Shown in pieces: positions 22,616 through 35,213 of a DNA stretch of 64,000 nt (its first letter is position 1; each line of letters begins with the position of its first letter). Source of the DNA: Conchocele bisecta (lineage: Eukaryota; Mollusca; Bivalvia; Lucinida; Thyasiridae); NCBI GenBank assembly GCA_029237695.1, contig CM055265.1, forward strand, positions 116,534,067 to 116,598,066, in the 5' to 3' direction. The notes under the pieces are model-generated. The model was given only the letters and a program-made list of their open reading frames with translations. It was not told where the DNA came from and made no database searches. Both the position numbers and the translations under genes were made by a program.

Positions 22616-23940
22616 ACAAATTCAGGGTTACACAGAGATTAACTCGTGAACAATCACTGATACACCTTCATGTCACATATTGTGCATAGTATTCAATTAA
22701 GTTGATATAAACTGTATTATTGAGGTATTCATAATTTATTCGTCAGAATTCGTCAGAATCGGTGATTATAAATAAAAACAAATGTCACCTCAGTGATGTC
22801 CAGGAAAAATGTCACTCTAATCAACCTTGTAAATATAAAGATAAATGGGATGGGATTTTTTTTTTTTGAACTGATCTTGATGGAAATTCTTATCCTGATA
22901 ATGTCACCTGTGATTCCAATTACCCCAAAATAGACACAATCGATAAATTGGCGGCTCTTTTTCCGACCCAATAAAGTTTAAGTTACATGCATAAAATCGG
23001 ATTTGCTAAAACTGGATGTTTGGGTAATGTATGCTAATGATGTATTATAATGGAAGTAAATGGTCTTGCCGATTTCCTTTCAAATATTTTCGGAATTTTT
23101 ACAAAACAATGTCCACTGTCCTATTGCACCAATCTACTATAGAAACATTAAACATGAAATAAATTGTGTTTTAATTTAACATATGGGGCACCTTTAGTGA
23201 CTTAGCCTGCTCCTTCAAGTACTATTGATATTCCCCGCCATAGGCAAAATCACTTACCTTCGTAAATTTTTCATTTAGGCAAAGACACAGATTTGTCCTT
23301 TAACTCTAAGTCTGCCATACGACTGTACGTTGAAAATTCGTGATGCTTTGACAGACCGTGAAAATGCAAACATACATGGTATGATCTGGATTTATACACA
23401 GACACGCAATGCATATTTGAAATCATGACCCGTCTGTGAATCTCCAGTTCTAAATGTTTCTTTTCATTCGCGCACTTGTCAGTTCCACAATCCAACAATC
23501 ATGACAATAGGGCACTTTTAATCCAATATATTTACGTGTGAACACACGGACGCTCGCTTTATAAGCTCGTATCGGTTGCTATCTTCCTTTTTGCTGTGTG
23601 ACCTGCTTAAATAATAACTGCATACTAGCATATCTTCGAAAATGTAACTATTTCACACTGCGCCTCCAAAACTTTTACCCAGCTGTCGGCCATTTTTGCT
23701 ATGAACTCTGGGAGCTAACACAGCGAAAAGAAGTTCAGCAAGCGCTAAAGATGAAACGAATGTACAATGGCAGACTTATGGTACATATATTGCATACAAT
23801 ATTGTTTAACACTGATTCGGTAACTTTTCAGAGTGAGAATATGCCATTGTTTTGCCAATTGCAGTGCTCCTTGACGTTGTTAAGGTAGCACGCGCAAATT
23901 CATCATCAGTAATAATCTAACGTAACTTCCGGCACGCGCG
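22616..23940. other. unassigned sequence
   Basis: No gene, satellite or foldback was recognised. Short open frames (for example 23271-23498 minus and 23598-23888 plus) carry no motif I can name. Confidence 0.4.
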
Positions 23941-24145
23941 TGATCAATTGTTGGGTCCAGGCCCAATTATCGGGCTCACGTCCCATGTTCGGGTTGTCCC
24001 CATTTTCGGGCTCATACCCCATTTATGGGATTATGCCGCTTTTGGGGCATTGGCCCCTAGAATGGGGACTGATATCCCCCAAAACGGGACGTAAGCCCCA
24101 TTTTCGGGCTCAGACCCAGTTATCGGGCTTGCCCATCCCATTTTA
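23941..24145. repeat. degenerate ~18-bp minisatellite with both-strand symmetry
   Basis: Variants of 'cccattttcgggctca' recur about ten times, alternating with near-complementary versions such as 'gaatggggactgatat' and 'aaaacgggacgtaagccc'. Confidence 0.7.
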
Positions 24146-24489
24146 GTATAATAGGACTGGATTTTTCACCATTCCTCACTCTGGCAAAGTAAAATCTCAA
24201 GACAACGTCTCCACGCTAATTTCCGTGAAAAATGCACAAAAACATAGCAGTAAGCTGATTTAAATTCTAGTTCTCATAGCAAGAACCGTTTAATATTTAG
24301 ACTAATGGTGATGTCTAGCCAGAGTCACTTTTGGGCATTAGTAATTTACTCTATATTTAAATAGATATAACGTTGTATGCAATAATTTCACCATTGCGAG
24401 TCACAGAGACATCCTGTCATACACACTGATGAATAACTAGTTTGTTCATGCACAGCTGTCTTCACGGCAATACTTCGACTGGTATTAGG

Positions 24490-24672
24490 GGGGATCGGAG
24501 CGGTCGGAGGACCCCCGCCCAGCCTCGAGGTCCACTTTTTTAGCCTCGATGTCCACTTCTTTAGACCCCCCTAGATACCTCAGGCCCCTTGGGCCTTCGA
24601 AACGACGCCCCCCCCCCCCCCCTTCAAACAGATCTGGCTACGGGCCTGAACTGATATATATATATATATATA
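24490..24672. repeat. C-run-containing repeat fragment and AT microsatellite
   Basis: Two copies of 'agcctcgaggtccacttttt' type sequence sit 25 bp apart, followed by a 16-C run and 'agatctggctacgggcctg'. An (AT)n run follows at about 24652-24672. The style resembles the insertion at 3919-4346. Confidence 0.55.
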
Positions 24673-25263
24673 TTACGCTAGCCATTTAGGCCTTGCATAG
24701 ATTAATCACATTACCGTTCATTGCGGGTTTTAAGAAACAGTCGTATGCACAACCGCGGACATTATAGTTAGTCTACAGTGTATTTCCAAAAGTACGTTAC
24801 TTGTGCCACTCACTTGAACCGTCTCGTGGACATTTGTTGTTTTAGTAATTAGAAGCTAAATAAATAGTTTAAAGTTTATCAGATATGTTATAAATACGTT
24901 CCCTGGACTGTCAGCCTGCATCAGTACCCGTGTTCCCGTCCCTACAGATGAACAGCCGCTAAACCAGATCTGGGAGACACAGGCTACAGGCTACACGGAG
25001 ACTGATTGACAACTATTCGAGGCAAACGCTACCAGATTTGTCAGTCAAGCAGTTACCCCTAGCCCGTAACGAGAGTTTGATGATACTGGGGTATACAGTG
25101 GTACACGCATAGCAAGGGTTTAGTCCAACGGCCAAGGGTACAGCAAACAGCTGGTTTGGTACAGCGACTCTTAACAACCCATACAGCATAGGCAGGGTCC
25201 AAACGGGGTCATACCATACGCACCACTACCGGCGCGTAACAATATCACCCTAGTGCACTTATT
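24673..25263. other. unassigned sequence
   Basis: Mixed-composition sequence, with no gene or repeat recognised. Confidence 0.4.
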
Positions 25264-25572
25264 ATTATGCTCCACCACGATAATGGAGGGGGAATTTAGT
25301 TTTACCCTTGTCCGTCCGTCCCGTCCGTCCATCCGTCCCGCCCGTCACCAACCTTGTAAGTCGTAAAACTTTTAAACCGTACTAGCTACACACCTGAATC
25401 TTGGTATGTAGCTTCGTTATGATCAAGGAGTAGATGCGCAAAGTTTATTTTGATGTTTTATTCGACCCCGGGGTCATAGATTATCGCCACCTTTTCGACT
25501 TATTTTGTCTTATAACTCGTAAAACTTTTAAACCGTAATATGCTACAGACCTGAAACTTGGTATATATATAA
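25264..25572. repeat. gtcc-rich minisatellite plus ~145-bp direct repeat
   Basis: 'gtccgtccgtcccgtccgtc' (25309-25350) is followed by two copies of 'tcgtaaaacttttaaaccgta' and 'gctaca-acctgaa-cttggtat' about 145 bp apart (25367 and 25517). A complementary ggac-rich run at 27940-27975 ends another repeat. Confidence 0.75.
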
Positions 25573-26204
25573 ACAATATATAATATTATGTATAAGGCCA
25601 TAGGAAAAGTTCTTTGGTTTTCAGATATCGCTGCGTCAGACAAATCCCTGCACGTTGAGCATTTTATCATCATGGAGAAATAACATTTTACTTTAAATTC
25701 ACCGCATGATCAATAAAAAAACACGCCCATGCAACAATATGTTAAATCCAATCATGTTTGACGAAAATCTGGTGATGTTTCATGTCTAAAGTTGTTATAG
25801 TAACTTTATAGAACATACATGTATATGCATATGGCGACTTGAACAAATCAGAGACAAACATCTGAAACAAAAAGACACATGTGTATATCAAAATTAGGTA
25901 AATTAAAGCTATTTAATCCATGTCTCTCAGAAATAAATCCTTGTTTAATTATAAAGTAGAATTTGCATGTACAGCCGATGGACATCTAACATGACAAATA
26001 ATTATTTGACTGTCGAGTTCTTACCTCGACAAATTTTGTTTTTAATCTAATTTGCTGTGTACACCCCACCCCCATCCGCCCCACAGCGGAGAATTAAACA
26101 TTTATACAGGAATTAATTATTGTCTTCCTTTGCTCAGTGAAGTTGATAGTCAAGTTCTCGACTCAAATATGTGTTTGACCCTTTCAACACTAGAGACCTC
26201 TCAG
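25573..26204. other. unassigned AT-rich sequence
   Basis: No gene or structured repeat was seen. Confidence 0.4.
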
Positions 26205-26382
26205 TACCGTAACCAGGATTGAGGCAGACGAGGAGGTCGCCTCGTCACTTATTTTGCTGTTTGTTTTGTTGTTGCTAAGAATTAAACAAATCCCCGGGGA
26301 GGTGGCGGGCAGAATATTCCCTGACCCCCATATTGGGACTTGGTTCGCCTCATCTGCTTTTTACCTCTGGTTATGGCCCTGC
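26205..26382. mobile_element. 178-bp MITE family F
   Basis: The left arm 'ccgtaaccagg...gcagacgagg' pairs with the right arm 'cctcatctgc...ctggttatgg'. A similar end occurs at about 26922-26950 ('ccgtaaccagg', 'cgaggaggca'), and an inverted one at about 35980-36020. Confidence 0.65.
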
Positions 26383-27554
26383 AAACAATGTATCTATCCT
26401 GATGAACCGACTCGTAATGAGCCGTCTCATTCAAGATATGCACCACTTGAGCATATTTTGTTGTTGTTGCAAAATGACCCCCTTTTCTACATAATGGAAG
26501 TCTCAAACTTAACATGAAACAGTTCATTTCAGTTACTTAGGGGTGAAAGTGTTAATCGTCAAAGGTTATAGCAGCATTGTCAATGAAAACATAGCAGTAT
26601 GGACAATTATTTAGAAATCTAATACCCTATCCACAGGAATCTTCGGAATGTCAATTTGTTGGTGGATTAACTGTGCAGTTGGTCATGGACATGCACAGAC
26701 GGATGGGTGGATTGACACATCCACACATGCACAACATGTGATTACTTGCATTTGTGAAGTATCTCCCCTGTTTATCACAGTCTATTATAGTATACATATA
26801 AAATAAAATAAAATACAAAGTCCTCGGATTTTGATAATAAAATAGTGTGTCTTGTGATAATATAAATAGAAAATTTGCATTATGGAAGGAAAAAATATAT
26901 AAAGTTCCTGACACATTATCCGGGCCGTAACCAGGAAGTCAACAACGAGGAGGCAGTGGTCATGCCCCCCCCCCCTCCCTCCACCCACACATGGAAAGAA
27001 AATTACGAGTATTTAAGTATTTATTATAAAATCCAAAAATACTTACAAATAGAGCAGATTCTGATGACACGGCTCGTTATGAGAGGGTCATCTGTGTCTA
27101 CACGGCTTTGTTGAAACTTTCGAATTAACTCGGATTAATCGAGTAAATCAGTTCAACTTCAAGAAAAGCTTATTTTCGAATTACAGATGTCACAATCATA
27201 TTTGTTTCAATGCTATTCTATCACACCGTTAAAGATACACACGGCACTGTTGTGTTTGGAAAATGAGAGACTTTTCGGAATTAAAATTATAAAATTATAG
27301 TTTGCATTGGGATTCGAACCCATACATTGATACTCCACTAATGGTGCAAATTCGAAATCTGGAAATAATAATACATAAATTAATTTATTTGGAACCTCAA
27401 TGTTTACACAACTAGAAATTAAGTTTCACATGCACAACTAGAAATTATGTTTGTAAAACATGGATATGCCCCCATGGCATAATGGACTCTAACTAGAAAT
27501 TGTGTGTCAAAAAAGATTTTTGTTAATTTACACAAATTTCAAAGTCATTTGAGA
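26383..27554. other. unassigned sequence with a family-F end and C run
   Basis: Near 26922-26985, a family-F-like end is followed by a C run. Otherwise the stretch is AT-rich without genes. A tRNA B-box-like 'gggattcgaaccc' near 27310 (minus orientation) lacks a matching A box. Confidence 0.4.
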
Positions 27555-27975
27555 AAGTCCTACACACTTTTTGACGTAAGAAAATGGCTAATTGTTTCAG
27601 CACCATTTTGAAGGTCACAAAATGTCATGTCCTTGGTGATGTGATTGCATCACACATATTCAGGTGAATGAACTGTCCAAATATTAAAGCAATCCTTTAC
27701 GTACTATTGAAGATATTATATGTTGGCAAAACTCTTACAAACTTTTCGACGTAACAGAATGTCTTAAGTGTTTCAGTGATAGTTTGAAGGTGACAATTGT
27801 GAAGGTCGTGTTAATGGTGGCGCGGGTGTGTGACAAATATTCAGGTGATTCAAGTGTCCAAGTATTGAAGCAATGCTTTATCGTAATATTGACGCTATTA
27901 CATGTTGGAATAACTCTTATAAAAGTTTCGACGTAAATGTACACGGACGGACGTACGGACGGAAGGACGTACGGA
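27555..27975. repeat. ~178-bp tandem repeat, two-plus units, with ggac-rich end
   Basis: 'actttt-gacgtaa' recurs at about 27566, 27741 and 27924. Units share 'tgtttcag', 'tttgaaggtcaca', 'atattcaggtga', 'tgtccaaatattgaagcaat' and 'atgttgg'. The last unit ends in 'cggacggacgtacggacgg'. A diverged relative lies at 40975-41285. Confidence 0.8.
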
Positions 27976-28154
27976 ACCTCAAGAGCAACGCAATATGCCC
28001 ACATAATAATTAATACATCTTAGAATGTCCTACATATATGCACAGAAGTCGATATTTATGCTGGAATCATGCCACCCCTAAATGCAAACTCATTAGTAGT
28101 ATCTACGTGACCGAGAACAGGGTTTCCTCCAGGAACAGTGAGATTATATTAAGA

Positions 28155-28301
28155 GTATCCATCATATGCACTGGTGTGGGGCAAAGATATTCCACCCGAA
28201 TGTCAGAATATGTCATCAGAGGCTTTGCCGAGTTTCTGACGACATATTCAGATCACGAGGGTGGAATATCCTTCTCTCACACCAGTGCATATGATGGATA
28301 C
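28155..28301. mobile_element. 147-bp foldback element
   Basis: The left arm 'gtatccatcatatgcactgg' and the right arm 'ccagtgcatatgatggatac' are exact complements. Pairing continues through 'atattccaccc' and 'gggtggaatat', and through 'cagaatatgtcatcag' against 'ctgacgacatattc'. Nearly the whole unit folds on itself. Confidence 0.88.
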
Positions 28302-29377
28302 TTTTTATCGCCCTATATAGAACATATTTGCGAATCTCAAAATATTTATCTGACCCAGAATAATACCCAACATTTTATTCGCTGAATTTATGCACCATGT
28401 CAACAAAACGTCAAAACTTTGCTCAATGGATCGTTTACAAATTATTATTAAATTAATGTTCAGTGTCATCACCATTCAGCCCTATATCATTATCTCAGGT
28501 CTCCTGGTGGGCAAAAACAAATGAATACACATTAACATATCCGTTGATGTATGAATAATATAGTCTAGACTTACATCCGGATACGGATAGCAAAGTGTGG
28601 TAACCTGGTGAGATCACTATCTGGACCTGTCTAGCCCACTTCCACCCGTGTGATAATTCACGGATATGCACTGTCTAACGTGTGCTATATACTTGAGATT
28701 AACGCCTATTATACATGTCAGGATAACCTGCGCATTCGCAAATGGCAGTAATCCACTACTAATATACGATCCACAGTCTGTATGTGTGACCAGTGTAGAT
28801 GCTGTTCCGCCTTAATGTTTACCGCTAACCCGAATGTTCTGTTTGTGCAAAACATTCGGGTTAGTTTACCACCTATCAATAATGACTCTGTTCTTTTTTA
28901 ATCGAAATCAGAAAATAATGACAGGTCGATGCCGAGTTGAGCTGTGCCCGAGCCCAGATGGCTCTATATCAGAACACCGAATACTGTAGACACTGATCAG
29001 ACTGCGAATATCTGCAGGCCGGGTTGGTTAAGCAGTGACTGCAAGCGGAGTAATACGGTTATGTCATGTCGTGAACCAGCACATGACCGTAATACATTGA
29101 GTGCACGTCTACGGAACGCTGTGTCTGAAAATAAATGTTGAAGTTATTGTATTTGTATCAAACTTATAACAAAGTTTACACAATATATCATATTTATCTC
29201 AGGTTTCCACCGCATCCGTGCAATACATTAGTTAAATGAAAAGTCATGCAGAGCATGATGTTATTAGCCGATCAAATCAGCGTTCAATATATGTCCACAT
29301 TTTAGTAGTTATCGAATCTCAGGGAAAAGTGAGAGAAGTGTTGATTTCACATGAATAGTGACTACATAACCACATTT
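28302..29377. other. unassigned sequence with one small hairpin
   Basis: A 14-bp perfect inverted repeat, 'ctaacccgaatgtt' (28825-28838) and 'aacattcgggttag' (28851-28864), lies within. No gene was recognised. Confidence 0.5.
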
Positions 29378-29680
29378 GGCGGCTATCTTGAATGACATAA
29401 TGAGTCCATTTTGAGAAAAATGATATGACAGCGATCGGCTGATCGATACCTTCGATTTGATATATTACATGACCACATTTGAATAAAATCAAAAAGTGAC
29501 ATTTTGGCGGCCATCTTGAATGACATAATGACTTTATTTCAAGAAACATTATATGACAGCGATCGGCTCATCGATACTTTCGATTTGACATATTACATGA
29601 CCACATTTGAACAAAATAAAAATTTGACCTTTTGGCGGCCATCTTGAATGACATAATGATTTCATTTTGAGACTAGATGG
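29378..29680. repeat. ~131-bp tandem repeat, 2.3 units
   Basis: Units share 'ttggcggccatcttgaatga', 'catatgacagcgatcggct', 'atcgatac', 'ttcgatttgacatattacat' and 'gaccacatttgaa'. Starts are near 29378, 29509 and 29633. Confidence 0.9.
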
Positions 29681-29734
29681 CCGCGGCCTGCAAGTCGCGC
29701 ATTGGGGCTAGGCATGGACACTACAAAAAGAGAT

Positions 29735-30322
29735 ATAGTAGACGGAAAAACTTTAACCAAAAAAAATTAACTGGACACACGTACGTACGGACGTACGCCA
29801 AAGTGCCGACTATATCGCCCTTTCCGCAAGCGCGCGCGACAAATACTTTAACCAACAATTTCAAAGTAATTAGACCTTGACATTGGGCACAGGGACCGCA
29901 CGGGAGGGGGATAGAATGAAAATATAAATGATGATAAACAGCCATCTGAAGGTTGAAGGTAATGGGCAAAGCAGGTGCATAGATTTAGTACATGAACAAA
30001 CTTTAACCAAAAACTTAAAAGTAGTTAGACCTTGACATTGGGCACAGGGGCCGCACGGGAGGGGTGTAGAATAAAAATATGGATGATCTTGGATTCGTCG
30101 TTCGAAGGATTTAACCTTTCCACGGTGGCCATCTTGGATTCAGGTCGACTTTCTTTTAACAACTTTGAAAAGGCTTCACCTAAGGACTATGCCGGTAAAG
30201 TTTGGTGTCCATTGACCAAGCGGTTCGGTAGAAGATGATTGAAAATGTTGCCGGACGATGGACGGACAAAAAGCGGTAATGAAAATAGCTCACATGAGCT
30301 TTGCTGAGCTCAGATGAGCTGA
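29735..30322. repeat. repeat dimer (~154 bp) ending in an 'agctca' hairpin
   Basis: 'actttaaccaa' and 'ttagaccttgacattgggca' with 'ccgcacgggagg' recur 154-155 bp apart (29845/29999 and 29870/30025). The block ends at 'agctcacatgagctttgctg' plus 'agctcagatgagct' (30288-30320), a hairpin-forming end reminiscent of dispersed molluscan repeats, from memory. Confidence 0.7.
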
Positions 30323-31983
30323 AAACATCAAAGTATATACAAACAAAAAAATAATCTGGCAATTCTTTTAGGGGCGGGTGTGGATGAGAATCTATAAATT
30401 TATTTGTTATTGCCTAACCTCAGTTGACCTTATTCAAACTATTGTGACTTGTAACTTAAGTTATTTAGAGCCGGGTAGACTGGGTAGAACCAGTACTCTG
30501 CACTGTATGGGGTTGGGGTGGGGTGGGATCGCAGCGTCGGTGCTGAATTTACAACAAAATATTCCGCAGTGAAATTACGACATCCTGATCTGGCGTTTCA
30601 ATGTGCCCATTGTTCTTCAAACTCCGAGAAACCCTAATTTATAATAGTAATTTATCAATGATCATGTGACATTTACACCAGGATCGAACGAGCGGTTATT
30701 ATTTTATATCGCTAAAATATGTAAAATTTTAGCAATAGTTCACCAATGCTCGCGCATAGCTATTGTTGTAATGTTCATATTTTTAATGCATCAGTCAATG
30801 TGAATCCCGCAGGGTACCCCGAGGCATTAACCTTTCATGATTCCCCGGGGCCGGGGCTTTAACGACAGCAAAACTAAAAGTCCCACACTATTCCCTGACT
30901 GTGTGTGGGGGGGGGGGGGGGTTGGGGCGGGATTTACATTTAATGATGCATAACTAAAAGAAAGAGCGAGTTATACAGTTTAACCATCAATAAGTAACAA
31001 AGGAACGAACATTACAATAATTTTAATTACACTTCTACATACTGGAGCCAAATATTATTATCAGTCCACTTCAGCATGTTTTTTAGTAAATTGTGAAGCT
31101 GCTTTCTCTCGTATTAAACTCAGTAAAATGCTGCATCTGCAGTGTCGTCACGTGACATCGCATAGTCACTTGAAATGATCTTGCAACGACAATGTACACA
31201 ATGGAGACAAGATTATTATTTTGTACATTCAGAAACAAAAATCTGGAATATTTTGATATGCAACAGAGACCTGTGGCGAAAAGTAAACATCAAGCGAGCA
31301 TTGTCAATGCGCGAGCATTGTCAGTGTCACCTCCACTCTACTTAATGACGGCCATTTTCTTTTGCCTTCTTTAGTTCCTAGTTTAATCAAAACTTTCCAC
31401 AAAACATCTAGCATCTAAGAAGGGTCGTCATGGCTCCACTTTTCTCTCGGTACAGTATAAATATACTGCAGGGACAATCCCCACTCGTATATTGTTAATT
31501 AACAGTTTGTAGCGTATATTCTGTGCGGTATTTATAGTCAAATGTACTTTGCAAAACATATTGCCTGTATCTGGTTGTCTATCTTCTCGCAAATGAATGT
31601 GGCGCTCATATCAAGATCACGTGATCGGCAACTGTTCGATTGATTGGTCAGCTGGGTGAGCCAACATTGATCCGGTCCAATCAAATTACGAATAAAAAAT
31701 ATCACGCTTTGTAACGAATAAAAGGCAAGCCGCCTAACTTTAGTTTACCGAACTCTTGTTAAAACGTGTATTTATAGCCAAATTGTGTTATTTCGCTATA
31801 TTTAAAGTTTTAAATAGAGATAATGGCCAAACATGAAAAAGTATCCGGTTGATGTAGTTTGGAAGTGATACAACAAATTTCGCGTTTGTAGATTACCGAA
31901 TATAGGAGAAAAGGGTGGTTACATACTTTTTCACAATCCAATCGATAACCAATAAATAGATCGGCTAATAATAATGTCTTCTC
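30323..31983. other. unassigned sequence with a G run
   Basis: A G run is near 30907-30921, next to 'ccccggggccggggc' (about 30842). Otherwise no gene, satellite or foldback was recognised. Confidence 0.4.
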
Positions 31984-32110
31984 GTTGAATATGGTTAGTT
32001 AACAGCGCGTGGGGGGATTTTAGGCGGCCGAAATACGTCTCGCCTAGCGGCTCGACGATTTCCGGCCCTCTAAATTTCCCCCATGCACTGTTAACTAACC
32101 ATATTCGACT
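31984..32110. mobile_element. 127-bp foldback element
   Basis: 'gaatatggttagttaacag' on the left pairs with 'ctgttaactaaccatattc' on the right, a perfect 19-bp match. Imperfect pairing continues through the G-rich and C-rich interior ('gggggatttt' against 'aaatttccccc'). Confidence 0.85.
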
Positions 32111-32254
32111 CGAATACATTATCTAACTTATACAAGGAGTGTGTAAACAAGTACAAACTGCTACGTGAAATTTCTAAACTGTCATTCTTGCCACACTTTC
32201 TGGACTTTATAGGTACATGCCCACTCAGTAGGTACGGGGCGCCAAGTGGGACAT

Positions 32255-32468
32255 GGCTCAATTTTGTCAACAAAATTCATTTTTGTGCCACAAAATTAAA
32301 TTCTGTGTCACAAAATTCACTTTTGTGCCACAGAATTCAATTCTGTGTCACAAAATTCAATACTGTGCCACAGAATTCAATTCTGTGTCACAAAATTCAA
32401 TTCTGTGTCACAAAATTCACTTTTGTGCCACAAAATTCAATTCTGTGTCACAAAATTCAATTCTGTCA
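32255..32468. repeat. 20-bp minisatellite, left arm of the nested element
   Basis: About ten units of 'caaaattcaattctgtgtca' occur, with variants 'ttttgtgcca'. The same unit appears inverted at 33521-33765. Confidence 0.92.
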
Positions 32469-33050
32469 ATTCTGCACACGCATGTAAGAAGGACTACCAT
32501 TGGTCAGAAACTGCACTGGAGAAATGGGTCACGGTCGCCGATCTACACATTCAATGTCGATGATTCATTTCTCATTCTGCCGATGATTCATTTCTCATTC
32601 TGCCATTTTGCTTCAACTATCTCCAAACAGTCAAACGTTGACAAACCCATACGTATTTAAACTCATTTGCGTTATAATTGTACACATAATTCATGTACAT
32701 GTAGATCTCCCGCGAGTACTGACGTCATTTATTTTGTATCGCAAGGTAATCTGCCCCAGTTAAATCAATAATACACGCGCTGTGGCCTGTGTTCTGACTG
32801 CTGTCTGTGTTTATAAACAGAATGTGTGTATTGGGCCATTTGAGGAAACCACTTGTAGTATTTGTGTAGATACCATGGATACTAAGATGGTGTATACTGT
32901 AAATAATGTATGTAGACACATAGTTGCGAACACGTAACTTCGCAACTAGTTGACACAGATCCAATACCATTTGTTTCACAAGGTTAGATCTACTGTTAGA
33001 ATACGACGTCATCTAATGTCATTTTCGAGCATAAAATGTTACCTGATAAA

Positions 33051-33199
33051 TAGAATACCAGGCTAGTGTATTTTAATATCAAGTTTATCAGGCTCGGCTC
33101 GGAAATGGTAGGAATTCCTCGGCAAGCCTCGGAATTCCTACGCGTTTCATAGCCTTGCCTGATAAAGTTGATATCAAAATACACTAGTCTTGTATTCTC
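33051..33199. mobile_element. 149-bp foldback element inside the nested element
   Basis: The left arm 'ctagtgtattttaatatcaa' pairs with 'ttgatatcaaaatacactag'. Pairing extends through 'tagaatac' and 'gtattct' outside, and 'tttatcaggc' and 'gcctgataaa' inside. The centre has two 'cggaattcct' type boxes. Confidence 0.85.
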
Positions 33200-33520
33200 T
33201 ATATATGGGCATGCTCTCAGATCTAGCTATGTCCCGGCTACTTTATGTTTGACCCTGTTTACATAATTGATGGAAAATTCTGAATATTTTTCTTATTTCT
33301 CCTTCAAAGTATATATGCTTATATGGTGTGACCACTCATTTGTAATCATAATATAACCAAAATAACTGTCCATAAGAAGTATAATATTGATATATTGGGT
33401 TATATTTTCGCATTGAAATATTTAAACCTGCAAGTGTACTCCACCATCTAGTAAAATGGGCTAAGACCGATCTCAACCAATCAACGTAGAGATGACATAG
33501 ACTATCCTACGTAAACTATT

Positions 33521-33765
33521 TTTTGTGGACAAAAATTAATTCTTTCCCACAAAACTGAATTTTCTTCACAAAACTCAATTCTGTCTTACAAAATTGAATC
33601 CTTTATAACAAAAATGAATTTTGTATACGAAACGTATGCAGAATTGAATTTTGTGACACAGAATTGAATTTTGTGACACAGAATTGACAGAATTGAATTT
33701 TGTGACACAGAATTGAATTTTGTGACACAGAATTGGATTTTTAGTGTTACAAAACTCAATATTTT
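33521..33765. repeat. 20-bp minisatellite, right arm (inverted)
   Basis: Units of 'gaattgaattttgtgacaca' are the complement of the left-arm unit. The outer units near 33535-33620 are more diverged. Confidence 0.88.
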
Positions 33766-34290
33766 ACACATAATTAACCTGTCCTGCATGGCGCCCCGTA
33801 GTAGGCACAACATGATATTTATATCAGAGACATCATCTGAGACATTTTCTGGCAAATTAAACATTCATTCACCATTACCCCACGTATCGATTGGCATTAT
33901 TATACATTTTATATCCGCAGTAAATTTCCACAATGATATCAGGGGCGATAACCGTGTTTCCTTAAAATGTTAATGGACATTACTATTTATTCTCTGTATT
34001 TTATTTTTTGATGTGCAATGATCATACTTTAGAATCTGTCGAAAATATTATTTTTTCAGGTGGCGCATTTAATTAGTAAACATAATTAAAAAATATCATC
34101 CCTCATTTGCATATGAAAATAGCCTGATACCACCACGAGTCACTATCAGTAAAATAAATATTACTAAATGATTTATATGTATAGAGTACACTCGTAATTT
34201 GTAGAACTGGTTGAATAGTGACACAATTATACACTTATTTAATTCCTATAAAGAACATTGTGTGCCTACTGAATGGGCATGTACCTTTAA

Positions 34291-35213
34291 GGTAGTAGGT
34301 CATAGATAGATACATTTGGCTTCAATGATAATTGCTTCATATGATGTGATGTGATATATGAATATAACATATGTAAATATTGTCTTGTTACTGTATACTA
34401 TATGGTACATTGAGTTGCCATCTCCGCCTTCTTTGTATGTACCAGCCATCTACAGTTTCACCATTTCGTGTGTTTGACACATACAGGTAATAATATGATA
34501 GTAAACCAAATACAATTTGGTGCAATACATCATAGACAGATATGACTACGGCGTGCTATAAATATTATGCCAGCAAACCTGAACATTTCTCCCATCAATC
34601 TCAAAATAGATTTTGATGTGTAAACCTTTCAATCTGATGCACAGCCTATTGTTAGTGTACACGTTATCCATAGGTAAAGCCATATTTACTCATTTATTAG
34701 GTGAGTAGACACCACGGACAATACACTCATGTAACTGCTTAGATGTCACTGGATTTGATAGATAATAACAGAGTACAGTAGTGGGTATATATTGTATTTG
34801 CTGTGTATCTTGCCAGGTAAAAGTGATACATTGTGCGAAATTATTTGTATGAGGCTATTTATAATGAGGTTTATGTTGTTAAAGACGCAGGCACAAATCT
34901 GTCTAGAAAACTGACATATTTTACAGTTTGGTGTAATAAAATTGACAGGAGTCCGTTCTCTTGGGGTTTCTGCATGTGATTAGCTACATTATACTATATG
35001 TTCTACTTCACATTTTGCGCTTTGTGTCAAAGGCCAGAAGAGGTGAAAGTGGCTGATGGCTTGAACACACAATATGCCGAGTTCACCATTATGTGCCGTA
35101 TAGGATACAGTGACGAGGCAGTGTTCACATATATGTTATATATATATATTCCATAACATTTACGAAGCAATTATCTTTGAATCAAACGATGATCAGGTAT
35201 AGAATGGGTCCTT
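34291..35213. other. unassigned AT-rich sequence
   Basis: No gene or structured repeat was recognised apart from a short 'tatata' run near 35140. Confidence 0.4.

Larger units (their letters stand above)
32233..33800. mobile_element. 1.57-kb TIR element nested in MITE A, with 5-bp target duplication
   Basis: The left end 'tacggggcgcca' and the right end 'tggcgccccgta' are exact complements. The element is flanked on both sides by 'gtagg' (32228-32232 and 33801-33805). Removing the element and one 'gtagg' rejoins MITE A at 'actcagtaggcacaa', which matches the complementary end of the other copy. Both arms carry short repeats in opposite orientation. No transposase is visible, so it is non-autonomous. 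Confidence 0.85.
32207..34290. mobile_element. MITE family A, copy 2, split by a nested insertion
   Basis: The left end is 'aggtacatgcccactcag' and the right end is 'ctgaatgggcatgtaccttt'. Removing 32233-33800 plus one target copy leaves about 511 bp that aligns with copy 1 (16249-16763) in the opposite orientation. Confidence 0.88.

Noticed and set aside
22009..22616. Open frames on both strands rich in Met-Glu-Ser or Pro-Trp-Thr repeats
   Set aside because: The 36-bp unit is a multiple of three and keeps all frames open. The peptides are low-complexity products of the repeat.
26254..26517. 87-codon frame with a hydrophobic start
   Set aside because: It begins inside MITE F and shows no recognisable domain.
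27290..27360. tRNA or tRNA-derived SINE on the minus strand ('gggttcgaatccc')
   Set aside because: Only the B-box/T-arm is present. No A box or pairing acceptor stem lies at the right distance.
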